Assembly (NCBI GenBank): GCA_016782355.1
Contig: JADHYP010000046.1
Location: 1 to 9,318, forward strand
Reading direction: 5' to 3'
DNA from: Candidatus Syntropharchaeum sp.
Lineage (GTDB): Archaea > Halobacteriota > Syntropharchaeia > Alkanophagales > Methanospirareceae
Length of the DNA stretch: 9,318 nucleotides
Below are positions 1-5,706 of this stretch, in pieces. Position numbers and translations under genes: made by a program. Each line of letters starts with the position of its first letter. Positions within the stretch are counted from its first letter, which is position 1. The notes below the pieces were generated by a model that saw only the letters and a program-made list of their open reading frames with translations, had not been told where the DNA came from and searched no databases.

Positions 1-14
1 TCGGGGGGAATAAA

Positions 15-257
15 ATGAGCGGATATGTAGTACAGGTAGGAAAGAAGGGAGAATTATACACCCCAAAGAAGCTGAGATTACATATAGCTCTGGACCCCGG
101 AAGTGAATTCATTGCGGTAGTGAAAGGTGACGAGGTCATCTTAAGGAAGCGAAAAACAATAACCAACCTGCTAGATGAGGATGCAATAGCAACGGTAAGC
201 GAAAAAGAGGTTAAAAAAGAGCGAAGGATATTGGAAAAAGAACTCCTGGAGAGATAA
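15..257 (+). CDS. VapB-type antitoxin, AbrB/MazE/SpoVT family
   Basis: An 80-residue protein whose first half matches the swapped-hairpin AbrB/SpoVT DNA-binding fold. It has a KKGELYTPKKLR stretch at about residues 9-20, then a PGSEF turn and a GDEVILRKR strand at about 38-47. The charged, helical C-terminal half (about 48-80) is the part that in this family wraps around the toxin. The stop codon lies one base before the start of the PIN-domain gene, the usual antitoxin-toxin layout. By family knowledge it would neutralise the toxin and repress its own promoter. A G-rich run six bases before the ATG may be the ribosome binding site; the promoter lies outside the window. The family call is secure, and the partner assignment rests on adjacency. 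Confidence 0.85.
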   Translation: MSGYVVQVGKKGELYTPKKLRLHIALDPGSEFIAVVKGDEVILRKRKTITNLLDEDAIATVSEKEVKKERRILEKELLER

Positions 258-258
258 C

Positions 259-744
259 ATGAAATTCCGCGAGTTATACCGGGATACAACATACGTCATG
301 CCATTCTTCTATCTCAACATAGACGTGAAAGGATTCTCCAGAACTGTGTATAAAGAGGTCATAAAGTCCGTGGACAGAATTCATTTTAGCGAGATTTCCA
401 TCATTGAGGCAAAGGCTAAAAGTCTAAAGATAGGTAGAGATCAGCCAGAGATTAATAAGAAGTTCAACGAGGGGCTATCGGTGTTAGCTGCGGATGAAAA
501 AGCCGTGATACACGGGTATAGAGCAATGGATGATAAGAAGTTCAACGAATTTCAACCACGTGGGCTCAGCTTTTTCGATGCTGTAATCCTGGCACAATCG
601 TGCACTGTTGGAATCCTGCTCACCGAGGATTCAAAGCTACTGCGTCTCAAAGATATTGGTGTTAAAACAATCAATTGGGATGCTCTTCTCAGAGAGATGG
701 GGATGGGAGATAAGCTCGCTTTTAGCAAAAATTTTTGTGATTGA
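259..744 (+). CDS. VapC-type toxin, PIN-domain ribonuclease
   Basis: A 161-residue PIN-domain protein, expected to be a Mg2+-dependent ribonuclease that cleaves RNA when not bound by its antitoxin. The acidic active-site positions can be placed by motif: D9 in RDTTYVMPFF, E50 in IIEAKAK (E45 is nearby), D107 in FFDAVILAQS and D124 in LTEDSKLL. All are present, so the protein looks active. The length is slightly above that of a typical VapC (about 130-150). The start ATG sits one base after the antitoxin stop, with GGAG upstream inside the end of that gene, so the two are probably translated together. No strong terminator is visible after it. Confidence 0.85.
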   Translation: MKFRELYRDTTYVMPFFYLNIDVKGFSRTVYKEVIKSVDRIHFSEISIIEAKAKSLKIGRDQPEINKKFNEGLSVLAADEKAVIHGYRAMDDKKFNEFQPRGLSFFDAVILAQSCTVGILLTEDSKLLRLKDIGVKTINWDALLREMGMGDKLAFSKNFCD

Positions 745-791
745 AAATAAATCCGTGAAATGGAAAGATGGTAGATGAGTGGATGGGGGCG

Positions 792-812
792 AAAGGCAAA
801 AGGCAAAAGGCA
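792..812 (+). repeat. Three tandem copies of AAAGGCA
   Basis: Three perfect, adjacent copies of the 7-base unit AAAGGCA lie directly before the ATG of the four-helix-bundle remnant. They are open in its reading frame and would encode a Lys/Gly/Ala/Arg/Gln-rich stretch. I recall lysine-rich repeats of this kind in front of some genes of this family, but have not verified this. Confidence 0.8.
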
Positions 813-813
813 A

Positions 814-906
814 ATGGGTAAAGGAGGTTTTAAAGAACTTAGCGTTTGGCAGAATGGTAAAGACCTTGCGGTTTACGTCTATCGAATAAAAATAACTACG
901 ATATAA
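814..906 (+). pseudogene. Remnant of a four-helix-bundle (23S rRNA IVS-type) protein
   Basis: From the ATG at 814 the frame encodes 30 residues containing FKELSVWQNGKDLAVYVYRI. This is the hallmark first helix of the S23/four-helix-bundle family, which usually reads like FKELKVWQKAHELVLKVYRI. Members are normally about 115-125 residues; here the frame stops at TAA (904-906), and nothing resembling helices 2-4 follows. The conserved start next to a short A-rich tail suggests truncation by deletion rather than gradual decay. A good GGAGG within codons 3-5 is too late to serve this start. The function of family members outside rRNA intervening sequences is largely unknown. The family call rests on one helix only. 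Confidence 0.7.
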
Positions 907-1034
907 CAATGAATACAAGAAAAAAGTACTATTTGACCTCTATACTATATCATATTACTAAAATTGGTTAAAGTTACGGGTAAAAATCTAACAAGAACTG
1001 AGCGCCTTTTAAGCTTCACCTCGTTATACCCATA

Positions 1035-1129
1035 AATATCCTCAACATTTTCTACTGTCATAGCAACACTAATTACAATCTATGACATCAAAAACGAAAT
1101 ATTTTTGCCGAACAATAGACTATTATTGG
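1035..1129 (+). repeat. Decayed copy of 8832-8925 (membrane-protein gene fragment)
   Basis: Ninety-five bases match 8832-8925 with one extra A (in CTCAACATT versus CTCACATT) and only about five substitutions, by eye. The source encodes the first membrane helix of the protein at 8514-9023. Here the extra base breaks the upstream frame; beyond it the frame reads TFSTVIATLITIYDIKNE and runs to a TAG at 1144-1146. There is no start codon or upstream gene body, so this is a gene fragment and not a gene. Confidence 0.9.
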
Positions 1130-1153
1130 CAACCCAAAACTCTTAGAAGTTAA
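1128..1153 (+). repeat. Copy of 9146-9171 (ATP-grasp remnant fragment)
   Basis: Twenty-six bases match 9146-9171 with a single mismatch (A at 1132 versus C at 9150). In the other copy these bases encode the GTPKLLEVN motif of an ATP-grasp remnant. Here they directly abut the copy of 8832-8925, sharing a TGG at the joint, as expected if the bases between were deleted. Confidence 0.85.
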
Positions 1154-1549
1154 ATCACTAGATTTTTAGATAGTCTCTATTCATCCCCATCCTCTGCTTT
1201 TTTCAGTGCGGCTAAAACGACATTTTCCGGCTCTATTTTCAAAAAAGACCGTTTAAAAGGAAGTTTTTCGCCCTTCCGCAACTGCACTGCATCCAAATTA
1301 CAGTTGAACTCAAAGGCATGCTTGTAGGACGAAGCTTCACGCCAATCTCCTTTGTGTGGGTAAATGGAATACCTGAACTCGTATCTTCTTAACTCCTGTG
1401 CATCCGGAACCGGTATTGCAGGACCTGTCCTGCCATCCGAAGAGAGCATTAAAACGCTTCTTAGCAGTGTTAAATAGATGTCTCCATCCCTTACCTCGTT
1501 TTCCGGTATCCCCTTGTGGATCACGGTCAAGCCCTTCTTTCCATCAGAA

Positions 1550-1587
1550 TAGAAAAGACGGAATATGAGTTTGGAAATATTTAAATA
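1550..1587 (+). repeat. 38-base repeat, copy 1 (other copy 9258-9295)
   Basis: Thirty-eight bases differ from 9258-9295 at two positions only (C/T and G/A). The 3' end of the repeat contains a BRE/TATA promoter. In this copy the promoter faces the winged-helix gene at 1630. Confidence 0.9.
1573..1587 (+). promoter_or_regulatory. BRE/TATA promoter of the winged-helix gene
   Basis: GGAAAT followed by TTTAAATA (1580-1587) fits the archaeal BRE plus TATA-box pattern. Transcription would be expected to start near 1610, leaving a leader of about 20 bases that carries GAGGTGA (1618-1624), well placed for the ATG at 1630. Confidence 0.65.
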
Positions 1588-1629
1588 TGGAAACATGCTA
1601 TAAGGGACTGAGTTCGTGAGGTGAGAGCA

Positions 1630-1848
1630 ATGGCGAAAGAACTGTCTGGCAACACAAAAAAGGTGTATGATGCGATGGTGAAGAAAGGTGCGAGAAGCGA
1701 GGAAAGGGCAAAGGGCATGGAGGATATTGTAAGGGAAGCGAAGATCCCGAAGGGAGCGGTGGCGAACAGCTTAAACGAGCTGGTAAAGAAGAAAATTGTG
1801 AAGAGGAAAGCGGGAGAAAAGACCGCAAAATACTACATAATTGGATGA
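1630..1848 (+). CDS. Small winged-helix DNA-binding protein
   Basis: A 72-residue, very basic protein that looks like a lone winged-helix domain. Helix 1 is TKKVYDAMVKKG. A helix-turn-helix pair lies at about residues 32-57 (MEDIVREAKIPKGAVANSL then NELVKKKIVKRK), followed by the wing and final strand, TAKYYIIG. The ATG at 1630 is chosen over an in-frame GTG at 1621 because GAGGTGA at 1618-1624 lies five bases before the ATG and overlaps the GTG. By fold it should bind DNA as a regulator or chromatin-associated protein. There is no sensor domain and no clear operon partner: it sits alone between a mannosidase fragment and the Lrp gene. Its target cannot be deduced. A pyrimidine-rich tract that could end its transcript follows. 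Confidence 0.75.
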   Translation: MAKELSGNTKKVYDAMVKKGARSEERAKGMEDIVREAKIPKGAVANSLNELVKKKIVKRKAGEKTAKYYIIG

Positions 1849-1890
1849 TTCAAAGAGGTGAAGAAGCATTTCCGGATTCTGCATACATAA

Positions 1891-1927
1891 TCCTCGTCTT
1901 CTTTTCCCTCCCCTCTTTTCTTTATTT
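1891..1927 (+). terminator. Pyrimidine-rich tract, probable archaeal terminator
   Basis: An almost purely pyrimidine run with several T clusters lies about 45 bases after the winged-helix gene. Archaeal RNA polymerase terminates on T-rich stretches without needing a hairpin, and none is obvious here. Confidence 0.45.
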
Positions 1928-2004
1928 AGAACTTCTAAATCTATCTATCTATTGACTTATATATCTTATAAAAAAGGAACATAAGGATAAAATTTCTTGA
2001 TGAA

Positions 2005-2012
2005 TTTATATA
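2005..2012 (+). promoter_or_regulatory. TATA box of the Lrp/AsnC gene
   Basis: TTTATATA is centred about 31 bases before the ATG at 2039, predicting a transcript with a leader of only a few bases. It lies inside the upstream extension that begins at an ATG at 1997, which argues that the extension is not translated. Confidence 0.6.
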
Positions 2013-2038
2013 TTTATTACGATATACTTATCAACGAG

Positions 2039-2506
2039 ATGAAGGAAGAAATCGAACTCGATGAGATTGATGAGAAGATAATCGAGATGCTCCAGGAGGA
2101 TTCAAGAAAAACCTTCGTGGAGATTGCGAAAGAGTTGGGCGTCTCAGACCCCACCATCCACGTGAGGGTTAAGAAGCTTCAAGAGGCAGGCGTAATAGAG
2201 AAGTTCACCGCGGTATTAGCACCGGAAAAAGTGGAAAAGGGCGTCGCGGCGTTTATCGAGATCAACGTAAAACCTAACATGATTGAAGAAATTATCAGAA
2301 ATCTTGGAAGGTTGGATGAGGTGCTCGAAATCCACGAAACTTTCGGGGAATACGACATTATCGCTAAAATAAGAGCTAAGACCAACGAAGACCTGAGGGA
2401 CCTCGTGGTAAGGAAAATCCGAATCATACCCAATATTGTAAACACAAGGGTAACAACCGTACTAAAGACCCGCAAAGAAGAGCAACTCAAAATAACACCA
2501 GAATGA
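2039..2506 (+). CDS. Lrp/AsnC family transcriptional regulator
   Basis: A 155-residue protein of the usual family length. Residues 6-55 form the N-terminal helix-turn-helix domain: LDEIDEKIIEMLQEDSRKT, then IAKELGVSDPTIHVRVKKL. Residues about 68-142 form the RAM (ligand-binding, oligomerisation) domain, with the characteristic GEYDIIAKIRA strand at 103-113. Family members bind DNA as dimers or octamers and often sense amino acids. The ATG at 2039 is preferred over the upstream in-frame ATG at 1997: the added residues (MMNLYIYY...) are unlike the family, and a TATA box occupies that stretch. The arylsulfotransferase-like gene starts 36 bases downstream with its own strong ribosome binding site, so the two may be co-transcribed. 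The ligand and targets are unknown. Confidence 0.9.
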   Translation: MKEEIELDEIDEKIIEMLQEDSRKTFVEIAKELGVSDPTIHVRVKKLQEAGVIEKFTAVLAPEKVEKGVAAFIEINVKPNMIEEIIRNLGRLDEVLEIHETFGEYDIIAKIRAKTNEDLRDLVVRKIRIIPNIVNTRVTTVLKTRKEEQLKITPE

Positions 2507-2542
2507 ATGTGAAAAGGCTGAGAAGGGAGGGAGACTAACTAT

Positions 2543-3664
2543 ATGAGTAAGGAGGAAGAGAGGGATTACGAGAATATCCGAAGGCAAATAGAGCAGTCAT
2601 GTGTATTAACATATAAACCGGAGGAATGCTACACAGGCTATACGCTTTTCTCTGCATATAGGAGTAACATTTTTTACCTTATAGATATGAAGGGAAACGT
2701 CGTTCACACCTGGCAGGTGAGGTCGGCAAAGGTTGGAGAAATTCTTCCCCACGGGCACTTAATGTATGGACATGTATGGAATGGTATGGTGGAGATTGAC
2801 CGGGATAGCAGCGAGCTTTGGTACTATGGATGTTCTCAGCATCATGACTTTGCGGTGATGCCAAACGGTCACGTGATGATCTTGTGTGGGATTAGAGAAA
2901 GAGGATCCCCCCCGAAGCCAATATTGGAGGAGAAGTACAACTTAGAGATACGAGAGGGTGGTCCTTTCGCTACGTGCTATCTCATAGAAGTCGAGCCCAA
3001 AACGAATGAGATGGTCTGGGAGTGGTGGGCGGATGAACATGTGGAAGAACTTAAGAGCATCGGCGTGAAGTTTCCCGCACAATCACATGATGTTTTCCAC
3101 ACTAACACTTGTGAGGTCCTCCCGGAAACAAAGCTTGGTGAGCAAGATTCAAGATTTAAAGCTGGAAATGTGTTATTTAACCACAAAAATCTGAACGTAA
3201 TTGGCGTCATTGATAAGAGCGATGGAAAAATTGTGTGGGCAGGGGGATCAGGAATACTAAATAAACCGCATGCCCCCACACTGATCCCCGATGTGGATCA
3301 TATTACCGGGAAGCGCTTTCCTGGAGCCGGGCATCTCCTGATATACGATAACGGACCGGACCGAGGCTGGTCTAGAATCGTAGAATTGGATCCTCTAAGC
3401 GAGGAGATTGTTTGGGAGTACAAACCGAATGGCTTCTGGGGAAGTGGGGGAGGCAATGCAAATAGGATGCCGAACGGAAACACAGTCATTTGTGAGGGGG
3501 GGTTGCGTGGAAGGCGTGGTAGACTTTTTGAGATCACCCTTGAGGGAGAAATAGTATGGGAATACTTAACACCTTACTTTGATGGGGTTGGAGGACATGA
3601 AATTTACCGTTGCGTCCGGTATCCTTCTACATACATAGAAAATATCGCTGCTTTGCTGACTTAG
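2543..3664 (+). CDS. Arylsulfotransferase (ASST)-like beta-propeller protein
   Basis: A 373-residue protein of repeated beta-propeller blades of the arylsulfotransferase type. Seen in order: GYTLFSAYRSNIFYLIDMKG and NVVHTWQ (32-57), HHDFAVMPNGHVMIL (100-114), SHDVFHTNTCEVLP (181-194), LNVIGVIDKSDGKIVWAGG (217-235), PHAPTLIPD (242-250), RIVELDPLSEEIVWEYK (278-294), NRMPNGNTVICEGG (307-320) and RLFEITLEGEIVWEY (327-341). In the E. coli enzyme a histidine carries the sulfuryl group; H243 in PHAPT is the likely equivalent, but I cannot confirm this without alignment. Unlike the classic periplasmic enzymes, no signal peptide is visible, so it should be cytoplasmic, and sulfotransferase activity is only a guess. 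A GGGAGGGAG ribosome binding site (2525-2533) fixes the start. The stop codon overlaps that of the convergent MscS gene by four bases. Confidence 0.8.
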   Translation: MSKEEERDYENIRRQIEQSCVLTYKPEECYTGYTLFSAYRSNIFYLIDMKGNVVHTWQVRSAKVGEILPHGHLMYGHVWNGMVEIDRDSSELWYYGCSQHHDFAVMPNGHVMILCGIRERGSPPKPILEEKYNLEIREGGPFATCYLIEVEPKTNEMVWEWWADEHVEELKSIGVKFPAQSHDVFHTNTCEVLPETKLGEQDSRFKAGNVLFNHKNLNVIGVIDKSDGKIVWAGGSGILNKPHAPTLIPDVDHITGKRFPGAGHLLIYDNGPDRGWSRIVELDPLSEEIVWEYKPNGFWGSGGGNANRMPNGNTVICEGGLRGRRGRLFEITLEGEIVWEYLTPYFDGVGGHEIYRCVRYPSTYIENIAALLT

Positions 3665-4548
3665 CCAGCTCGCTTCGCCTTCATATCTTTTTTGAACACC
3701 ACAGTTCGGTATGGAAAAGGAATCTCCACGCCCTCGCTATCAAATCTCTTCTTTACCGATTCTCTTATTTCCGCACCCGTTCCCCACGCCGTGGGTCTGT
3801 CAGGCACCCAGAACAATGCCCTCAGATTAACTGCAAAATCCCCGAGCTCCGTAACCCGCACCTTCGCTTCTCTATCTTGTTCATGCATCACATCCGGATG
3901 TTTGTTTATTTCATCAAGGATTATTGACCGGGCAAGGTCTATATCAGAATCGTAACTTATCCCAAAATCAACCGCCCACAGCACCGTTAGGTCCCCTATC
4001 GTCCAGTTTATTATGGTCTCTTCACTTATTCGTGAGTTAGGGATGATCTGCCTTTTGTTCTGCCATGTTCTTATCACGGTATGCCTGAGTGTTATATCTT
4101 CTATGGTTCCATATTCCTTTTCCATTTCCACGACATCGCCGACGCGAAACGGGCGAAAAATAGCAATGGAAATACCACTGAATATGTTAGAAAGTACCTT
4201 CTGTGCCGCAAAACCTATGACGATGGCAGCGATACCTGCACCGGCTGCCATGCCGAGCATTAAGTTGGGAAGACCAGGGATGAGTGAAATCACGACTATA
4301 CCGCCTATTACGTAAATCGTGACGATTATTATTCTTCTAACAACCGTATAAGTGGTTTCATCGACTTTGAGCTTCCCGCTTGCGAATTTGAAGTAAATTA
4401 CCAAAGCTCGGTTTATGACCCGTGCAACTATGACCGTGGCTATAATCGCAATTGATATTTTTATAAGTGTAATGAGGGTATTCAAGGTTCCTGTTGGTAT
4501 AGCCATTATATTTAGTTGGAGCATATTAAAATTAACATTGGAAGTCAC
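3661..4548 (-). CDS. MscS-family small-conductance mechanosensitive channel
   Basis: A 295-residue membrane protein of MscS size. Membrane helices lie at about residues 22-48 and 72-92, followed by the pore-lining helix at about 97-130, rich in Gly/Ala (GMAAGAGIAAIVIGFAAQ). The family signature FRPFRVGDVV follows at 131-140, with the cytoplasmic beta and alpha/beta domains after it: YGTIEDITLRHTVIRTW, IIPNSRI and IPFPYRTVVF near the C terminus. The channel opens under membrane tension and lets solutes escape on osmotic downshock. A TATA box on the same strand puts the transcript start just before the first ATG, so a leaderless start at 4548 is chosen; Met9 and Met15 are alternatives. It is divergent from the ATP-grasp/aminomutase operon across 132 bases and convergent with the arylsulfotransferase-like gene. 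Confidence 0.93.
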   Translation of the reverse strand: MTSNVNFNMLQLNIMAIPTGTLNTLITLIKISIAIIATVIVARVINRALVIYFKFASGKLKVDETTYTVVRRIIIVTIYVIGGIVVISLIPGLPNLMLGMAAGAGIAAIVIGFAAQKVLSNIFSGISIAIFRPFRVGDVVEMEKEYGTIEDITLRHTVIRTWQNKRQIIPNSRISEETIINWTIGDLTVLWAVDFGISYDSDIDLARSIILDEINKHPDVMHEQDREAKVRVTELGDFAVNLRALFWVPDRPTAWGTGAEIRESVKKRFDSEGVEIPFPYRTVVFKKDMKAKRAG

Positions 4549-4573
4549 ACGCTTAAATTTCTTATTTCTTGTT

Positions 4574-4581
4574 TATTTAAA
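4574..4581 (-). promoter_or_regulatory. TATA box of the MscS gene
   Basis: On the minus strand this reads TTTAAATA, centred about 30 bases before the ATG at 4548, consistent with a leaderless transcript. The 132-base divergent region holds this and the ATP-grasp promoter, about 67 bases apart, so a shared regulator could control both. Confidence 0.5.
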
Positions 4582-4640
4582 CTATGGAATAATAAGTTCT
4601 ACCGCCATCAAGAGGATAAAGATTACTTCTCAGAAAATAA

Positions 4641-4655
4641 CGAAAAATTTATATA
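4641..4655 (+). promoter_or_regulatory. BRE/TATA promoter of the ATP-grasp/GNAT/aminomutase operon
   Basis: CGAAAA followed by TTTATATA (4648-4655) is a good archaeal BRE/TATA pair. The predicted transcript start, near 4678, falls almost at the ATG at 4681, so the first gene is probably leaderless. No Shine-Dalgarno sequence is seen. Confidence 0.7.
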
Positions 4656-4680
4656 TTGATATTAGCGTATTACATGAAAG

Positions 4681-5706
4681 ATGAGAGTAGCCCTATTATA
4701 TAATCAAATAAAGCGATATATGCTGATAAAATCAGCGTTAGATAAGATAGCGGAGCTTGACAGCCCGGAAACGATAGATTACGTGAGGGAGGCGCTCATG
4801 TCAGGCGGGAATGAAGTCATCTTGATAGAAGCGGATGGAAACGCATACGGTAAATTAAAGGAAGAAAGAAGAGATACAGATATTGTTTTCAACATTGCAG
4901 AAGGACTAAGAGGTGAAAGCAGAGAATCGTATATCCCTGCAATATGCGATATGCTTGAGATACCCTATACCGGTTCTGGCGTATTGACCCTTGGACTGTG
5001 CCTGAACAAAGCAAGAACAAAAGAGATACTCAGATATTATGGGATACCAACGCCGGATTTTCAGGTTTTAAAGTCAAAAGATGATAAACTGGATCCAGGG
5101 CTTGAGCTTAAATCCCCACTTATCGTGAAACTTCTGCATGAAGGTTCTCAAATGGGTCTCTCCCGTGATTCAATCGTCTGTTCTGAAGAGGATTTGAGAG
5201 ATAGGACTGCTTATCTCATGTATGAATACGGAGAGCCGGTTATCGTTGAGGAATTCCTTGATGGTAGAGAATTTACCGTTGGCATCTTAGGTAATGAAGA
5301 GCCAATAGTCTTACCAATCATTGAAACTTTATTTGAAGATGGTCAAAAGACGAGGCTATTCACACCTGATAAACCAATATTGCCGTTTATACCGAAGGAT
5401 ATTGTGATAAATCCGGAGCATAGCTCTGTATGCCCCGCGGATATTGATGAAGATTTAAAGAAGGAGATAGAAGAAACAGCCCTGGATGCATACCGCGCGC
5501 TTGATTGCAGGGATTGGTGCAGGATAGACCTGAGGATGAAGAGAGATGGGGATATACCGAATGTGTTAGAGCTCAACCCAATCGCAGGAATAGACCCATC
5601 TTATCATCTTCCAAAAGCGGCAAAAGCGGCTGGGATTTCATACGAACGACTGATAAAGATGATACTGGAATTCGGAGCAAAGAGGTATGGGCTAAAATGG
5701 AGATGA
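4681..5706 (+). CDS. D-Ala-D-Ala-ligase-like ATP-grasp enzyme
   Basis: A 341-residue ATP-grasp protein of the D-alanine-D-alanine ligase type. The N-terminal domain has the FNIAEGLRGESRESYIPA motif (70-87) followed by LEIPYTGSG (92-100) and NKARTKEILRYYGIPTP (109-125). The ATP-grasp core includes PLIVKLLHEGSQMGLS (146-161), the hinge VIVEEFLDGREFTVGILG (187-204), and the metal-binding CRDWCRIDLR and VLELNPIAGIDPS (D283, E297 and N299 are the likely Mg2+ ligands). Archaea lack peptidoglycan with D-Ala-D-Ala, so the acceptor is probably another amino acid or amine. The enzyme would form an amide bond at the cost of ATP. It is first in the operon and overlaps the GNAT gene through an ATGA. A paralogous remnant lies at 9056-9202. 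The fold is certain; the substrate is unknown. Confidence 0.88.
   Translation: MRVALLYNQIKRYMLIKSALDKIAELDSPETIDYVREALMSGGNEVILIEADGNAYGKLKEERRDTDIVFNIAEGLRGESRESYIPAICDMLEIPYTGSGVLTLGLCLNKARTKEILRYYGIPTPDFQVLKSKDDKLDPGLELKSPLIVKLLHEGSQMGLSRDSIVCSEEDLRDRTAYLMYEYGEPVIVEEFLDGREFTVGILGNEEPIVLPIIETLFEDGQKTRLFTPDKPILPFIPKDIVINPEHSSVCPADIDEDLKKEIEETALDAYRALDCRDWCRIDLRMKRDGDIPNVLELNPIAGIDPSYHLPKAAKAAGISYERLIKMILEFGAKRYGLKWR

Larger units (their letters stand above)
745..1176. other. Gene-free stretch with remnants
   Basis: No intact gene was found on either strand. It holds a 7-base tandem repeat (792-812), the 5' remnant of a four-helix-bundle gene (814-906), and a decayed copy (1035-1153) of sequence from 8832-9171. 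The 128 bases between 907 and 1034 are AT-rich, and I could assign nothing in them. The density of broken pieces suggests repeated insertion and deletion. Confidence 0.7.
1177..1596 (-). pseudogene. Internal fragment of a GH38 alpha-mannosidase, C-terminal beta domain
   Basis: The minus-strand frame encodes 139 residues. From about residue 16 onward they resemble the C-terminal domain of glycoside hydrolase family 38 alpha-mannosidases: KKGLTVIHKGIPENEV, IYLTLLRSV, YEFRYSIYPHKGDW, LKIEPENVVLAALKKAEDGDE. GH38 enzymes are usually 800-1000 residues with the catalytic domain at the N terminus. That whole domain is missing, and the frame stops right after KKAEDGDE, where the family continues with a strand such as IVLRLYE. 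The first 15 or so residues are not mannosidase; they are read from the reverse of a promoter-like repeat (1550-1587). The piece is therefore cut at both ends and is very unlikely to be a functional enzyme. The reading frame itself is undamaged, which suggests recent truncation. Confidence 0.75.

Noticed and set aside
792..812. CRISPR-like repeat array
   Set aside because: Only three 7-base units with no spacers; it is a simple tandem repeat.
1018..1027. Short inverted match between ACCTCGTT at 1018 and AACGAGGT near 9009-9017, as a possible element end
   Set aside because: Only eight bases match, in inverted orientation, against the direct orientation of the other repeats; probably chance.
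907..1034. Minus-strand frame reading GYNEVKLKRRSVLVRF, as a possible gene
   Set aside because: Short, with no supported start or ribosome binding site and no recognised similarity.
1621..1629. GTG start for the winged-helix gene
   Set aside because: The GTG overlaps the ribosome binding site that fits the ATG at 1630.
1938..1951. TCTA-type tetranucleotide repeats before the Lrp promoter
   Set aside because: Only about three units, in an AT-rich region; not distinguishable from chance.
1997..2038. Longer start for the Lrp/AsnC gene
   Set aside because: The TATA box at 2005-2012 lies within it and the encoded residues do not match the family.
4013..4315. Plus-strand open frames across the MscS gene
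   Set aside because: They are shadows of the minus-strand channel gene, whose family motifs are unambiguous, and they resemble no protein.
5505..5702. N-terminal extension of about 66 residues on the GNAT fusion protein
   Set aside because: It lies wholly inside the ATP-grasp gene in another frame, has no family resemblance, and the ATGA overlap at 5703 is the natural start.
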